Assembly: GCF_964030865.1 (NCBI RefSeq)
Contig: NZ_OZ034984.1
Span: 372,001 to 436,000, forward strand
Length of the DNA stretch: 64,000 bases
Direction: 5' to 3'
Source of the DNA: Spiroplasma endosymbiont of Dioctria linearis
GTDB lineage: Bacteria; Bacillota_I; Bacilli_A; Mycoplasmatales; Mycoplasmataceae
Made by a program: the position numbers and the translations under genes
In this document: positions 23,329 through 36,272 of the stretch, in pieces
Position numbering within the stretch: position 1 is the first letter of the stretch
How the letters are laid out: every line of letters starts with the position of its first letter
Notes under the pieces: model-generated
What the model saw: the letters and a program-made list of their open reading frames with translations, nothing else
Database searches by the model: none
Told to the model about the DNA's origin: nothing

Positions 23329-25956
23329 ATGGAAATAAATTTATATTCACCAGTTAATGGTGAAGTAAAAAATATTCAAGAATGTAATGATTCAATGTTT
23401 GCTGATCGTATGTTAGGGGATGGAATAGTTCTTATTCCAGAATCAAATAACTTCAAAGCTTTTTTTGATAAAGCAAGAGTTACTATGATATTTGATACGT
23501 ATCATGCATATGGTTTTGATATTGAAGGTTTACAATTTTTAATTCATTGTGGAATGGATACAGTATCGCTTAATGGTAAAGGTTTTTCTACAAAATTAAA
23601 AGTTGGAGATAAAGTTATAAAGAACAATGATATTTTTAAAGTAGACTTAAATTTATTAAAAGAGAAAAATATTTCAACAGAAACACCAATTGTGTTTGAA
23701 ATTAATTCTTTAATTGATTATTCAATTAAAGAATTAAAAGTAGGTAAAGTTAAGCAAGGAGATTTACTTTGTAAAATATCTTATACCTTAAAAGAAAAAC
23801 CAGAACATCAAGATTTAAAAACTATAACAGATCCAGTTGAATTTTTTAATGTTTCAAACAAATATGAAAAAGGTGCAAAATTAATTAATCAATTTGTTGG
23901 AACTAAGAGAAATTATAATGAAGTATATAATTGTATGACAAGATTGAGATTTAATATTAAAAATAAAGAAAAAGTTGATATTGAATCAATTAAAAAAGCT
24001 CCACTTGTTAAGGGAGTAGTTTGAAATGGACCCGAGTTACAAGTCGTAATTGGTCAAGATGTTTATAAACTAAAAGATGAAATAGTAAAATTGAATACTG
24101 AAGAACATAGTTTAAAGGCTTCGATGGGTTTTAATAGTGAAAAAGATACCTTTTTTAGAAAAATGTTAGCGATGCTTTCGGGCATTATGACGAAAATAAT
24201 TCCTATAATGGTTGGAGCAGGTTTGGTTCAAGCAATTATAGCAATTTTAATACAAGCGGGTTTAATGCCAAATATTGTCTTTAAAAGTCCAGGACCTAAT
24301 GATGTTTTAATAACAGAAGCAGGAATTGGCTGAATAATTCTTTTCATTGTTGGTAGATCAACTACTTATTTTATGGGAATAATTATTGCAGTTTCTGCAG
24401 CTAATTATTTTAAATTAGAGGGACTTATGGGAGTTGCTCTGGGTGTTATTCTTTGTTCACCCTTACTATTTGGTGATGGAGGACGTTTAGGGATGGGAAA
24501 TGACTTTTTAATCTTTGATTTTGGAAACATTGACACTGGAAATCCTATGCTAGATGAAATAACAAAAATAAGGATTAATACAATGAATACAAAAATATTT
24601 GTAATTGTTGGTGCAATATACACTGCAAAAAGATTGGATACTTGATTAAAAAGAGTAATTCCAGTAGCTTTAGAATTAATGTTTAGACCATTTATTGTTA
24701 TTCTTGTAGTTAGTCCTTTATCATTTTTTGGTTATGGAATAGCTTGAAATTTTTTTGAAACATTATTTGGTGCATTAACATTTTACTTAGGTCAAATACC
24801 AATTGGTATTGGAGTTGGTATATTTACAGCTATGTGACAAATAACTGTTATTTTTGGTTTACATATTATGTTGGGAATGATCTCAATGTTAGAACATATT
24901 TCAAATGGGGGTCAGAGTATATATGGAATAGGGCCATCAATCTCAATTTGAGCACAAGTTGGAGCATTAATTGGAGTTATCTTAATTACTCAAAATGCAA
25001 AACTAAAAAAAGATGCAATTGGAATGCTTCCAGCGGGATGCCTTGGTATTACAGAACCAATTCTATATGGAATTAATTTACCTAAAAAAAGACCTCTAGT
25101 TTCGGGGGTATGTGCAGCATTTATTGCAGGTGCCTTTGCAAATATTATGGGTGTAACACAAAGATCACAAAGTGGCTTAGGAGTATTTGCAGCTATTGGT
25201 TTCTTCTCTGAGCCAATATATAATGGTGAAGGAAAAATTTCGCCAGTATCAAATGGTTTAATTTATCTAGTAGCATGTGGAATGTCAATTTCACTTGCAA
25301 TACTTTTCAGTATGTTAAGTTATAAAGAACGAGTAACTGAAAAAACCTTATTAACTAAAACCCTTAAAAAACTAACTACTATATCATTATTAGAATTAAA
25401 TTTAAATAAAAATGATCTTGAAAAAATGAAAACAGAACTGAAAGAAAATTTAAATATTTTGGATAAGGAAGCTTTAAGTTTAATAAAATCTGTAGAAAAA
25501 AATATTCAAAAATGACTAAAATTAAAAGAAAAACTAAATTCCTTAATCTCAAGTGAAGAGATAAAAAAAGATAAAATAATTAATAAAGGGAAAAAACTTG
25601 TTGCAAATAAAAAATATGAAAAGGCACAATTTTATATAAGGAAATATAATGAGATAGATAATCTTGATAAAATTAATTTATTAAAGATTGCAATTGAAAA
25701 TCAATATAAACTTATTGAATTTAAGAAATTAAATCAAACTATTGATAAAATTAATAAAGATATTAATAAAAATATTTTAAAATCTAATTTTATTAACAAA
25801 GCAATAAAAAAAGATATTCAATCAATTATTTTTAATAATATAAATAGTGTCCAAATTCACTATGGATTATTAGATAATAAAATCCCAGATATTAATTTAA
25901 ATGAAATAATCAATAAGAAAATAGCAGAAAGAAAAAAATTAAAGAGTAATTTATAA
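23329..25956 (+). CDS. PTS beta-glucoside-type permease EIIABC with C-terminal domain (copy 3)
   Basis: An 875-residue permease, closely similar to copy 2. EIIA keeps both His59 (DTYHAYG) and the phosphorylated His73 (LIHCGMDTV). The EIIB active Cys is in YNCMTRLRF. EIIC contains FGDGGRLGMGND and EPILYGINLPKKRP with about ten membrane segments. The C-terminal extension from about residue 665 has the block KGKKLVANKKYEKAQFY. The ATG follows AGGAGG. It likely feeds phosphorylated beta-glucosides to the GH1 enzymes and could also donate phosphate to EII proteins with damaged EIIA domains. In-frame TGA codons encode Trp. Confidence 0.93.
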
Positions 25957-26065
25957 TTATTAAAAGTAAAATTATTATATAAAGTTATTTTTCTTTAAAA
26001 TAATAAACATTAAAAACAATAAATCTAGTATTATTTTTATATATAACAGTTTAAGGAGAAAAACT

Positions 26066-27295
26066 ATGAAAATGAGTCCAATAATTGAAGAATCTTTAAA
26101 AAATGAATTAAAGCGTCAACAAAATCATATTGAATTAATTGCATCAGAAAACTATGTTTCAGAAGCAATTTTAAAATTAAATGGTTCTGTTTTAACAAAT
26201 AAATATGCTGAGGGTTATCCTGGTAAAAGATATTATGGTGGGTGTCGCTATATTGATGAGATAGAATCTTATGGAATAGAATTAGCAAAAAAAATATTTA
26301 AGGCTGATCATGCAAATATTCAACCACATTCTGGAAGTCAAGCTAATGAAGCAGCTTATAGAACTTTGATAAAACCTGGTGATACTGTACTTTCAATGAG
26401 TTTAGATGCTGGTGGTCATTTAACACATGGTTATCCTATAAACTTTTCTGGACAATTATATAACTTTGTTTTTTATAAAGTTAATAAGAAAACAGAAGAA
26501 ATTGATTTTAAAGAAATTAGTGATTTAGCAAAAAAACATAAACCAAAATTAATTCTTGCAGGAGCAAGTAGTTATACAAAAATTATTGATTTTAAAAAAT
26601 TTAAAGAAATTGCAGATAGTGTCGGAGCTTATTTTATGGTTGATATGGCCCACATTGCAGGGCTTGTAGCAGGCGGGGTTCATCCAAATCCTTGTGAATA
26701 TGCAGATGTTGTAACAACAACAACTCACAAAACTTTAAGAGGAGCTAGAGGGGGATTAATTCTTTGTAAGGCTAAATTTGCAAAGAAACTTGACTCAACA
26801 GTTTTTCCTGGAGTGCAAGGAGGACCTTTAGAAAATCAAATAGCAGGTAAAACCCAAGCCTTATTTGAAGCTGATAGTCAAGAATTTAAAGAATATGCAA
26901 ATCAAGTTGTAATTAATGCAAAAAAATTAGCAAAAACTTTAAGTAAAAATGGTTTAAGATTAGTAGCAAATGGGACAGAAAATCATACAATAATTGTGGA
27001 AGTTAGAGCTTCAATTGGAATTACTGGAAAAGAAGCTGAAAGTATTTTAGAAGCAATTGGTATAGTTTCAAATAAAAATATGATTCCATTTGATCAAGAA
27101 AAACCAGTACATACTTCTGGAATAAGATTAGGAACTCCAGCAATGACTACAAGGGGTTTTAAAGAAGCAGAATTTGAACAAGTTGGCAATATTATTGCAA
27201 GCATTTTAAAAGATCATAGTGAAGAAAATTTAAAAGAGTTAAGTAAACAAGTTAAAGATTTATGTGATAAATTTCCAATATATGAAAATTTATAA
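26066..27295 (+). CDS. glyA: serine hydroxymethyltransferase
   Basis: A 409-residue PLP enzyme that interconverts serine and glycine and charges tetrahydrofolate with a one-carbon unit. Diagnostic motifs are present: [11 protein letters not shown] at the N-terminus, [15 protein letters not shown], the HSGSQANEA block, and the PLP-lysine in [15 protein letters not shown]. Length is normal for bacterial GlyA. It has its own AAGGAG ribosome binding site and a 109-bp gap from the PTS gene, so it is probably transcribed separately. The protein contains no Trp codon. Confidence 0.97.
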   Translation: MKMSPIIEESLKNELKRQQNHIELIASENYVSEAILKLNGSVLTNKYAEGYPGKRYYGGCRYIDEIESYGIELAKKIFKADHANIQPHSGSQANEAAYRTLIKPGDTVLSMSLDAGGHLTHGYPINFSGQLYNFVFYKVNKKTEEIDFKEISDLAKKHKPKLILAGASSYTKIIDFKKFKEIADSVGAYFMVDMAHIAGLVAGGVHPNPCEYADVVTTTTHKTLRGARGGLILCKAKFAKKLDSTVFPGVQGGPLENQIAGKTQALFEADSQEFKEYANQVVINAKKLAKTLSKNGLRLVANGTENHTIIVEVRASIGITGKEAESILEAIGIVSNKNMIPFDQEKPVHTSGIRLGTPAMTTRGFKEAEFEQVGNIIASILKDHSEENLKELSKQVKDLCDKFPIYENL

Positions 27296-27899
27296 TATTA
27301 ATGTCTTTAATAAACTAAGGCAAAAAGATGAAATTTTAAAAAAACTTGATTGAAAAGATGTTATTTTTCATTTATTTCAATTAAAAGATTATTCAAACAA
27401 AATATTATTAATAGACTAAAAACTAGTCTTTTCTCAATACCTCATAATTAAAAACTTAAAAAACTTAATCGTGTTTTATTATTACTAGACAATGATGTTA
27501 AAGAAATAATAAATAAATTTTCATTATTGAAGTCAAAAATAATTAAGAGTTTAGAAGGATTATTTATTAAAACAAAGGGAAATATTCATCATATAAATAA
27601 ACCTGAAAATCAAAGCTTTGAGTATTTTTATCACTTTTTTTGTTAAAATAAAAAATAGACTTTTCTAAGAAAATTTGAGAATCTCATAAATTTTGTTCCT
27701 CTAATATTTCAGACAAAATATAAACTATGGAAAGATTAGAGATTTTTGCAAAGAATTTAAAAAAATATTGTAATGATTCAAACTGAAGATTAATATTTAG
27801 AAATGAGAAATAATTTTATCAAATATTATATTTGATAAAATTATTTTATATTTTTGTTATAATTTTATATATAAATATAAAAAAGAAGTGGAAACAAAT
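27296..27899. other. gap with decayed coding remnants
   Basis: No intact gene. One piece just after glyA reads FNKLRQKDEILKKLDWKDVIFHLFQLKDYS before a stop. Another near 27650-27810, with UGA as Trp, reads ERLEIFAKNLKKYCNDSNWRLIFRNEK and ends at a TAA. These look like pieces of one or two dead genes of unknown family. Confidence 0.45.
27809..27845 (+). terminator. 17-bp perfect hairpin before the cation ATPase
   Basis: The arms 27809-27825 and 27829-27845 are perfect inverted copies (core TTTTATCAAATA / TATTTGATAAAA) with a 3-base loop. It starts at the stop codon of the dead frame before it and is probably that frame's old terminator. Confidence 0.6.
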
Positions 27900-30785
27900 A
27901 TGGATGAAAATCTCTTAAGTTCTGATAAAGAACTTGAAAAAAAATTAGAAACAAATATCAAAAAGGGTTTAACTACTGAAGAAGTTTTAGAAAAACAACA
28001 AAAGTTTGGGAAAAATGAACTTCCAAAAGGTAAAATTACACCTTGATATTTAATATTTTTAAAAACTCTAGTAGAACCAATTTTATTAGTGTTAATGGGT
28101 GCTGCAGTTATTTCAATTATTGCACCAATAATATCTAATAAGGGTCACATTGAAGCATCTGAATTTATTGATGCAATTGTTATTTTCTCAATTGTTTTAA
28201 TTGATGCTATTTTAGAAACGGTACAAACAATTAAAGCACGAAAGTCAATGGATGCTTTGAAATCACTTTCTAAACCAAAAACGGTTGTTATTAGAAATGA
28301 TATGCAACAAGAAATTGATGCATCAGAATTAGTACCAGGTGATATTGTTGTTTTAGAAGCTGGTAAATATGTGCCAGCAGAGTTAAGAATTATTGAAGCA
28401 AGTGACTTATCAATAGATGAATCAATTTTGACAGGTGAGTCAGTACCTGTTCAAAAGACACATTTAGCGTTAAAAGAATCAACAACAATTTTAGCTGATA
28501 TGAGAAATATAGCATTTATGTCAACTTTTACAACATCAGGAAGAGCTATTGGATTAGTTATTAAAACTGGAGTTGAAACTGAAATTGGAAAAATTGCTAA
28601 ATCAATTAATGAAAATGAAGAGGAATCTACACCTTTAGAAAAAAAATTAAACTCTTTTACTTATTGAATAAGTGGTTTGAGTTTTATTTTAGCAATTCTA
28701 ATTTTTACAACATTATTTTTCAGCGGTGATCAAAAAGCATGAGCAAATTACTTAATGGTAGCAATTACATTAGCAATTGGAGTTATTCCAGAATGTTTAG
28801 CTGCAGTTGTTTCAATTACTTTAAGTATCAGTACTAAAAAAATGGTTAAGCAAAATGTTATTATTAAGAAACTCCAGGCAGTTGAAACCTTGGGTAATGT
28901 TAATTTTATTTGTACGGATAAAACGGGAACTTTAACTCAAAATAAAATGACAGTTAAAAAGATGATTATGGATAATAAAGTTATTGCTTCAAAAGAATAT
29001 GCTAAAGAGAAAAATGATAAACATATGGACCTCTTTTTAAAAGCATTAGTTTTATGTAATGATTCAGTTACAGAAGGTAATGAAAGAATTGGTGATCCAA
29101 CAGAGTTAGCACTTGTCGATTTTGCTGAAACAATAGGCTATGATGAACAAGATTCACGTGATGTTTGACAAAGAATTAATGAAATGCCTTTTGACAGTGA
29201 AAGAAAAATGATGACTACTGTTAATAAAATTAATAAAGTAAATACAACGTTTACAAAGGGTGCAATTGATCAGTTATTGCAAAGATGTACCAAAATAATG
29301 GTAGATAATGTTTTAAGAAATATTACAGAAGAAGATAAAAAAATGTTATTAGAAGCAGCAACAGAACTTTCAAAAGACGCTTTAAGAGTTTTAGCTTTTG
29401 CATATCATTTAAACTATGATAAATTAAAAGATAAAAATAACTTGGAACAAGATTTAGTATTTTTAGGTGCTGTTGGAATGATTGACCCTGTTAGAGAAAC
29501 TGCAGTTAATGCAGTTAGATTAGCTCATGAGGCTGGAATTGAAGTTGTAATGATAACAGGTGATCATGCTGTTACTGCTCTTGCTATTGCAAGAGATTTA
29601 GATTTAGCACATTCAGAATATGAAGTTATGAGTAGTAATACTTTAAATCAATTAGATGACAAACAATTATTAAGAGTAATTGAACAAATAAAAGTATTTG
29701 CTAGAGTAAATCCTGAACATAAAGTAAGAATTGTTGATGCTTTAAAACAAAAGGGTAATATTGTTTCAATGACAGGTGATGGGGTTAACGATGCACCAAG
29801 TTTAAGCAAAGCTGATATTGGTGTTGCAATGGGAATTACTGGAACTGATGTTGCTAAACAAGCAAGTGATATTATTTTAACTGATGATAACTTTGAAACA
29901 ATAATTAAAGGTGTTAATGAAGGTAGAAACGTTTATCAAAAAATTAAAAGAGCAATTGCTTTTGTTATTGGAGTTAATTTAGCTAATGTTTTAGCAATAT
30001 TTATTCTTTCAGTAATTAATACAGTTTCTCCATTAGAAGCTACAAATATCTTATGAATGAATTTAATTGTTGAATCAATTATTGCTTTATCAATGGGTAT
30101 GGGTTCAAATGATCCAACTTTAATGAAAATAAAGCCAGTTAAAGGCAAGAATTCATTATTTAAAGGTTTAGGCTATACCTTATTTAAAATAATTTTATTT
30201 ACAACTATTGCTTCAATTGGAGCATACTATTTTGGAATGATGTTTGTAACAGATGATTATTTAAAAGAAATTTTAGGTGATAATTATAATCTAAGTTGAC
30301 ATCAGGCTTTAAGAAGTAATAATTTTAGTGTTGAACAAAAAATTAAAATTGGAAATTTTGGAAGAACGGCAATGTTTGTAACAATAACTTGTGCTCCATG
30401 TTTCTATGCAAACTTTATAAAATTATCAAATTGAAAATCTGATAAAAAAGTAAATTTAATAGTTAATAAACCTTTATGAATTGCAAGTATGTCAGCAGTA
30501 TTAGTTAATTTAGCTGTAATTATGATTCCTGGATTTAATGAGAAAATATTAAATCTTGCATCAATTAGTAGTTACAATAGCAGTAATTGATACCTAATTT
30601 TAGGAGCACTTGCAATATCACTTATTCCAGTATTGTTTATGTTATTGTTAGATGGAATAACATTTGGAATTTATCATTATAGACCAGATCCTTGAAGAAG
30701 AAATAGAATTTTAGCTCAAGAATTGGTAGAAATTGATATTCAAAAAGAAAAACAAAATAGAAGAAGTAAGAAAAAAGTAAATTAG
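27900..30785 (+). CDS. P-type cation-transporting ATPase, probably calcium-type
   Basis: A 961-residue membrane pump of the P2 class. The phosphorylated Asp lies in ICTDKTGTLTQNKM, the actuator motif is ILTGESVPVQK, and the hinge is MTGDGVNDAPSLSKADIG. About ten membrane segments are seen, including a C-terminal group of helices. The core transmembrane motif reads IPECLAAVVSITLS, where calcium pumps usually have PEGLPAVV; the Gly-to-Cys and Pro-to-Ala changes make ion selectivity uncertain. It starts at ATG 27900 after a weak GAAGTGG sequence. Calcium or another divalent cation is inferred from overall family resemblance. A terminator follows. Confidence 0.9.
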
Positions 30786-30808
30786 TACTAAAATTATTAA
30801 AAATTCCT

Positions 30809-30837
30809 AAACTCATTTATTTTAAATGAGTTTTTTT
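30809..30837 (+). terminator. terminator of the cation ATPase gene
   Basis: AAACTCATTTA (30809-30819) pairs with TAAATGAGTTT (30823-30833), with T7 following. Confidence 0.85.
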
Positions 30838-31099
30838 GATTTAATTGTACAATTAAATCATTTAGAAAAAACAGTGTGCTGTTAAAAAAAATTTAACACT
30901 TTTTAATTTTTAAAAAAATTTTTAAGTTTTATTAATTTTAGTTCAAAATACCAAGAAAAATGAGCTAAAAAGGTAAAAAATGGTTAAATTACATAAAAAT
31001 ATTTTACTTTTAGTAAAATATTTTTATGTAATTTAATTTTGTATTTTTAATTATTTTTAACACTTATATAACCCTTTAAAATGGGACTTTTATAAGTGT
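30837..31099. repeat. three inverted repeats in a gene-free gap
   Basis: A 24-bp perfect palindrome occupies 30837-30860 (TGATTTAATTGT and its complement). A perfect 24-bp hairpin has arms at 30984-31007 and 31013-31036 with a TTTTA loop. A third, bulged hairpin pairs ACACTTATA (31060-31068) with TATAAGTGT (31091-31099) and CCC with GGG. No reading frame lies here. The gap 30786-31332 holds nothing else that I can identify. Confidence 0.55.
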
Positions 31100-31332
31100 C
31101 ATTTTTGTCTCAGTTTTTTTAAATAGATAAAATTCAAAAAAGTCAAGTCAAATTAAACTCACTAATAAATTGTTATAACTTTTTTAAAGTAGTATATTTT
31201 TTGTAAGCCTATTTTTTAAATAGATAATTTTTTTTATTAAAATTAGGTGGGAAAATAATTAACTTTCCTTTATGAGTTATTTTATTTTTTAATTTAAAAG
31301 GGGATAAGAAATTTGGAGAAGGGTTTATCAAA

Positions 31333-32262
31333 ATGAAAGAGAAATTCAAAAATTTTCTTAATGAGAAAATGAAATTGAAAATAATAATTTCATCATCAAT
31401 AGTTGGCTTTTTATTTCTATTTAGTTTTTTGATGGTGGTTCCAGGACTGGGAATTGAATCAAAAAAGTTTATTAATAGCATTGAAAAGCAAATAAAAATC
31501 ATAATGCCTAAAGGCATGTATGTAATTGATGGTCAAGATGTAGTTTATGAACAAGTAATGAATACAGCTATTAAAAGTGCATACACAAGTGATGCACTTT
31601 CAACTATCAATTCCTATGAAGATAGGAATTATGCAGTTAAAAAAGAAGACTACATTAATTTTTCAAATCAGTGATTTGAAAAAAGATGAGGTGATGATAT
31701 TAGAAATCAAAAAGATGTTGATTTATATGAATTAGGGATGGACTTAATTAAATTTGATCAAGCAGTTGCTACAAAGTTTTTAAGTTATGGTTATGTTCAT
31801 ACAGGAATTCAATGAATGTTTAAAAATGGGGGATTAAAAGAAATTTTTTCCTCTCAATTTTATGAACAAGCAAAAAGAGATCAAACAATTATTAATCAAG
31901 AAACTTATGATTCTTGGATGAAATATGATGGTCCTGGACTAAATGGAATTAAAGTAGAAAAAAGTTTAGGAACAATGATAGTAAATAATAAAGTTTGATT
32001 TTTAAATAGACAAATTGAAAATATAAAATTTGGTTTAAATATTTTTGGACATAGTATTTTTAAAAATAAAGAGTTAAATGAGAATAATATATCAAAATCA
32101 AAAGTGACTTTTGACGAATTATCTTATCCATTTTTTACAGAGACTGTAAAAGTACTAAGAGCAGGAATTATTATATTTCTTATTTTTTTAGGAGTTGTTT
32201 TACCCATTTATATAACATTTTTAATTATCTGAATAATGAATTTAAAGAAAGGAAATAAATAA
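31333..32262 (+). CDS. membrane protein with large extracellular loop, unknown function
   Basis: A 309-residue protein with one hydrophobic helix near residues 18-40 (SSIVGFLFLFSFLMVV) and one or two near the C-terminus (VLRAGIIIFLIFLGVVLPIYI). The ~230 residues between them should face outward. I recognise no enzyme motif. It ends two bases before the lipase-like lipoprotein gene starts and is followed by a second lipoprotein, so the three probably form an envelope operon. It may hold or organise those lipoproteins. The start at ATG 31333 has only a modest GGAGAAGGG sequence upstream. Confidence 0.75.
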
Positions 32263-32264
32263 GT

Positions 32265-33398
32265 ATGAAAAAACTATTAACAATTTTTTCATCAGTTAGT
32301 TTATTTACAGTTTCTACTTCAGCAGTAGTATCATGCATACCAACAGCAGCTGAAATTAATTTTGATTTCGATAAAAATATTGGAACTCAATTTGATACTA
32401 GATTTGCAAAAGATACAAGTGATGATAAATCTAACCATAAAGGCTTTTCAAACTTTTTTACACTAGGTGATTCATTGAGTGATCAAGGGGGTTTACAAAC
32501 TGTTGGAAAAGATCAATTTAATATTGAAATTAAAATGTCAGGAGAATATGTTGGGGGATTTAGTAATGGATTAACAACAGCAGCTCTGATAAATGAAGAA
32601 CTAAACTTTTCAAAGGAAGAATTTAAATCTTCAAATTTAATTCATAAGCCTGATATTGATTTAAATGAAGAAAAAGTATGAGGAAAAAATTATTCTGTTG
32701 GTGGAGCAACAGCATATGATTCATCAGGGGCAACAGCTTTATTATTCAGAAATACGGGAATTTATAAGCAAGCGCAAGCTCTTGTAGAGCAACAAAAAAT
32801 TCACATGGATGACTTATTTTTAGTAGAAATAGGTGGAAATGATATGTTTGCTATATTAGATAATTTGAATAACTCAAATAAGCAAGAAGAAATTATGCAA
32901 AGCGCATTATTAAATATTAAAAATGCTCTTTATACTCTACTAAATAATGGAGCTAAAAAAATAGTTTTTTTATCTCCTCCAGATATGACATTAATCCCAA
33001 GATATTATAAGGTTAATCAAACTAATAAAGAAATAATTAAAATGATTGGTGATGATTTTAATTATGAAATTTCAAAAATTATTAAAAAGGCTAATAAAAT
33101 GTTTAATGATTCAATTTTATTTTTTGACCTTTATACAAGATTTGGTGAAATTACACAAGAATTTCAAAACTCAGGGCCTAATAAAAATATTACAGAAGAG
33201 TTATGTGATTCAACTTCACCAGATTTAAGCGGAATTGATTTAGCTAATTTTGAATTAAAAGCAACTGTAAAACCAGAAAATGTAGGCAAAGAAGAAGACT
33301 TTTTCTTCTTAGATTATGTTCATCCAACAAAAAATGGACACAAATTTGCTAAAAAAATTATTTTTAAGGAAATTGAATCAAAATGAAATGAAGAATAA
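32265..33398 (+). CDS. GDSL-type lipase/esterase lipoprotein
   Basis: A 377-residue predicted surface enzyme. The signal ends at Cys24 (SAVVSC), so it should be lipid-anchored outside the cell. Block I carries the nucleophile Ser70 (FTLGDSLSDQGG), block III the oxyanion GGND (VEIGGNDMF), and block V the Asp-His pair (DYVHPTKNGH). That is a complete GDSL/SGNH hydrolase set. It may release fatty acids from host or membrane lipids. It lies two bases after the membrane protein gene and 24 bp before another lipoprotein gene. Expression is probably shared across the three genes. Confidence 0.88.
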
Positions 33399-33422
33399 AC
33401 TAGAAAAGAGATGAATTTTAAA

Positions 33423-35528
33423 ATGAAAAAATTATTAAGTTTAATAGGAGCCATGACATTAATGGCCTCACCAATTGGAGCAGTTGTAGCTTGTGGAAAT
33501 AAAAATGCAAAGGAACAAGAAAAACCTGATAAGGTTGAAGACAACTTTGAAACTGCAGAAAGACAAGATACAATCTCAAAATTAATGTCTCAATATGCAA
33601 AGTCACTTTATTTAAATCAAAATGAATTATCTGATGGTGAAACACACTTTAGTTCAAAATATATGATGGAAAATAATGTAAAAAATGAATATTTAAAAAC
33701 ACTTAAACTAACTGATTTTAATGAATCAGAAGGTGTAGAAGGTAATGCTAAATTTTATAAAGTTGCAGATAAGTATTTTAATACAAATGACTTATTAGCA
33801 TCTGACTTGAAAATATCTGATAATGTTTATCAAGATTATGTTCTAGATCCAAGTGCACCTGATGAAGGAATAGTTAATATTGTTAAAAATACCTTGCCTA
33901 CAGTATTATCACTATTATCAGATCCAACAAATTTGCAACAATTATTAGGAGTAGTTGCAAGTAATCCTTCAATGATAGGATCAATTCTTTCTCCTGATTT
34001 ACTTAAAACTTTAGGAAAAGTTTTAAATCAAGATAATCTAAAACTTTTGGAAAATGCTTTTAGTAATAAAATATATGCAAATATGAACTATCAAACAGCG
34101 TTAGATTCAAGCATGATAGGTTTATCAAATGCAGTTGATAAACTATTAAATGGTAATGAAAAAAAATTATCTTATGAAACTCAAGCAGATGTAGAGAAAA
34201 ATATAGATAGTGCTACAACTAATTTAGCAAATAATATCTCAAATTTAATGAATGGAGCAGCTGAATTAAAAATTGATTTTATTAGTAATATTGACTCTAT
34301 TGCTGAAGTTATTCGTTTTATAAGAACATTAGTAGTTTATATGGAACAATTTAGCTATGAAGAAATGACTTCTTCCGTATTAACTTTAGAAAAAATTGAA
34401 GAAAAAAGAAATCAAATATTTAATTCCAATTCAATTGATATAAAACAAGTATTTAAAAAGATAAATTACATGGTAAATGATGATTTATCAGGAGTTGTAT
34501 TTAAAAATTATATTGGAATTTTATTTGCAACAAATTCTAAAAACTTTTCAATTGGTAATCAATTTACAGAAAATGTAAATGATGGATTAATGGGTTTACT
34601 TTCAAAAATTGGAGTTAAAGCTATGAAACAAGAATCTATTGATATAATCATTTCAAAAGTATATGTAAATTCAATGATAAGGTCTATTATAAATGGTGGT
34701 TTAAATTCAAGTTATGGAGGGGGTTTATTTACTACTGTAATTGGAACTCTTGTAACAATGCCAGGTATGCTTCCTAGTCCTGTTAAAGAATTAATGAAAA
34801 AAATTACTAGTGTTTCAGGAGAAGGAAAAAAGTTTAAAGCAGATTGAATGGGTTATTTATGAAATAACACTAATAAAAATTTTAATTTCTCTATCAGAGA
34901 TTTACTGTCAAAACCTATGAATGAAATTAGTTTATCAGGATTATTAGGTCAAGAAGAAATTTCACAACCAGAAGATGAACAAAATCCAACTAAACCGGCA
35001 AAAAGATTTAATGAAGCTAAAACAAGTTCAATGAATTTCTTAAAAAAGAAATCTCTTAAAGAGCTTGTGAATGAAGTTAATACAGAATTTAGTTCAGCTA
35101 CAAAATCAACAATTAACTTTTCCGATTTTGGTGAATTAATGGCTCGTTTTGCAAAGGATTCAACCCTTGAAAAAGCTTTAAATGACATTAACAATATGTT
35201 TGAAATATTAGGTTATAATAGTGATGGTTCACTTAAGGAAGGTTCAGTTTTTGAACAATTATTTAAAATTCTAAATGATGAAGATGAATTGATGGCTAAA
35301 ACAAGTAATATTCTATCAAAATGAATAAAAGAAAGTAATCAAGAAATAACTGATTTAAAAAATCAAGCTGAAGAGTTATTTAAAAAATTAACAGTTAAGA
35401 CTGAAATTAAATCTGTGAATAATTTTAGATATACTGTAAATGATGGAACAAATGAATTAGTATTTGATATTGCAATGAAATATAAAAATAAGAAATTAGT
35501 AGTTTCAGAAATTAAATTACTTGCATAA
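33423..35528 (+). CDS. large surface lipoprotein, unknown function
   Basis: A 701-residue lipoprotein with a classic signal (MKKLLSLIGAM ... VVACG, Cys24). I chose ATG 33423 because GAAAAGAG abuts the in-frame ATG 33411 directly and could not serve it; 33411 remains possible and would add four residues. The protein is rich in helical Leu/Asn segments, with no recognised catalytic motif. In-frame TGA codons lie at 34845, 34860 and 35322. As the last gene of the envelope cluster, right before a strong terminator, it may act with the lipase-like lipoprotein. It probably belongs to a repeated lipoprotein family of these organisms. Confidence 0.82.
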
Positions 35529-35539
35529 TAAAAATTTCC

Positions 35540-35577
35540 AAAACAATTATGAATATATATTCATAATTGTTTTTTTT
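35540..35577 (+). terminator. terminator of the lipase/lipoprotein cluster
   Basis: A 16-bp perfect stem with arms at 35540-35555 and 35558-35573, followed by T. Confidence 0.88.
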
Positions 35578-35685
35578 ATTTTTTAATTATTACGCATATT
35601 TACTTAAATTTTTTATAGAAAATATTTTAATTTATCTAAATCAATAGTTTATAATTATAAAAGATATTAATAAATAGGAGAAAAA

Positions 35686-36033
35686 ATGGAAAATAGAATT
35701 AAAAATATTAAACAGGGTGTCTATAAAGTTGCATTATGCTCAGCTATTATTTTTTTAGTTTCTATAGTGCTAACATCTGTTTTTATAACTTTGTTAGTAA
35801 TTACTTTAAGGCAAAAAGTATCTTGATTATGGTTAAGTCTAGCAATAGTAACTTCTTTGATTGCTGGATTTACATTAATTGCAACTATTTGTGGATTAAC
35901 TTTTCTTAAATCAAATAAAAATTGAGTAGAAATAGAGAAGGTAACAAAAAAATCATTTTTGGATTGAGGATTGTTCTATTTTGTATATTCTAATAAAATA
36001 GATAAATTTTCTGAAAAAAATGAAGAAAATTAA
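35686..36033 (+). CDS. small two-helix membrane protein, unknown
   Basis: A 115-residue protein with AGGAG before ATG 35686. Two hydrophobic segments are visible, near residues 14-40 and 47-74, with a short charged tail after them. I recognise no family. It stands alone between two terminator-like structures. UGA encodes Trp at three or more positions, supporting a real gene. Confidence 0.7.
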
Positions 36034-36052
36034 TAAAAGCATTGTAGTAAAT

Positions 36053-36101
<49 letters not shown>

Positions 36102-36272
36102 TAAGTTTTATATATGAGTAATTTTATTGAAAGTTATATATTTTATTTTTATAATAAAATGATTTATTTTTCTTAATAAATTAGTTAAAAGAAATTATTA
36201 AATTTTGAAATTATTTATAATAAAACACACCCATAAATGTGATATAGTTAATTTCAAAAGAAGGCGAATGTA

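Noticed and set aside
30984-31036. CRISPR repeat
   Set aside because: It is a single hairpin with no spaced repetition.
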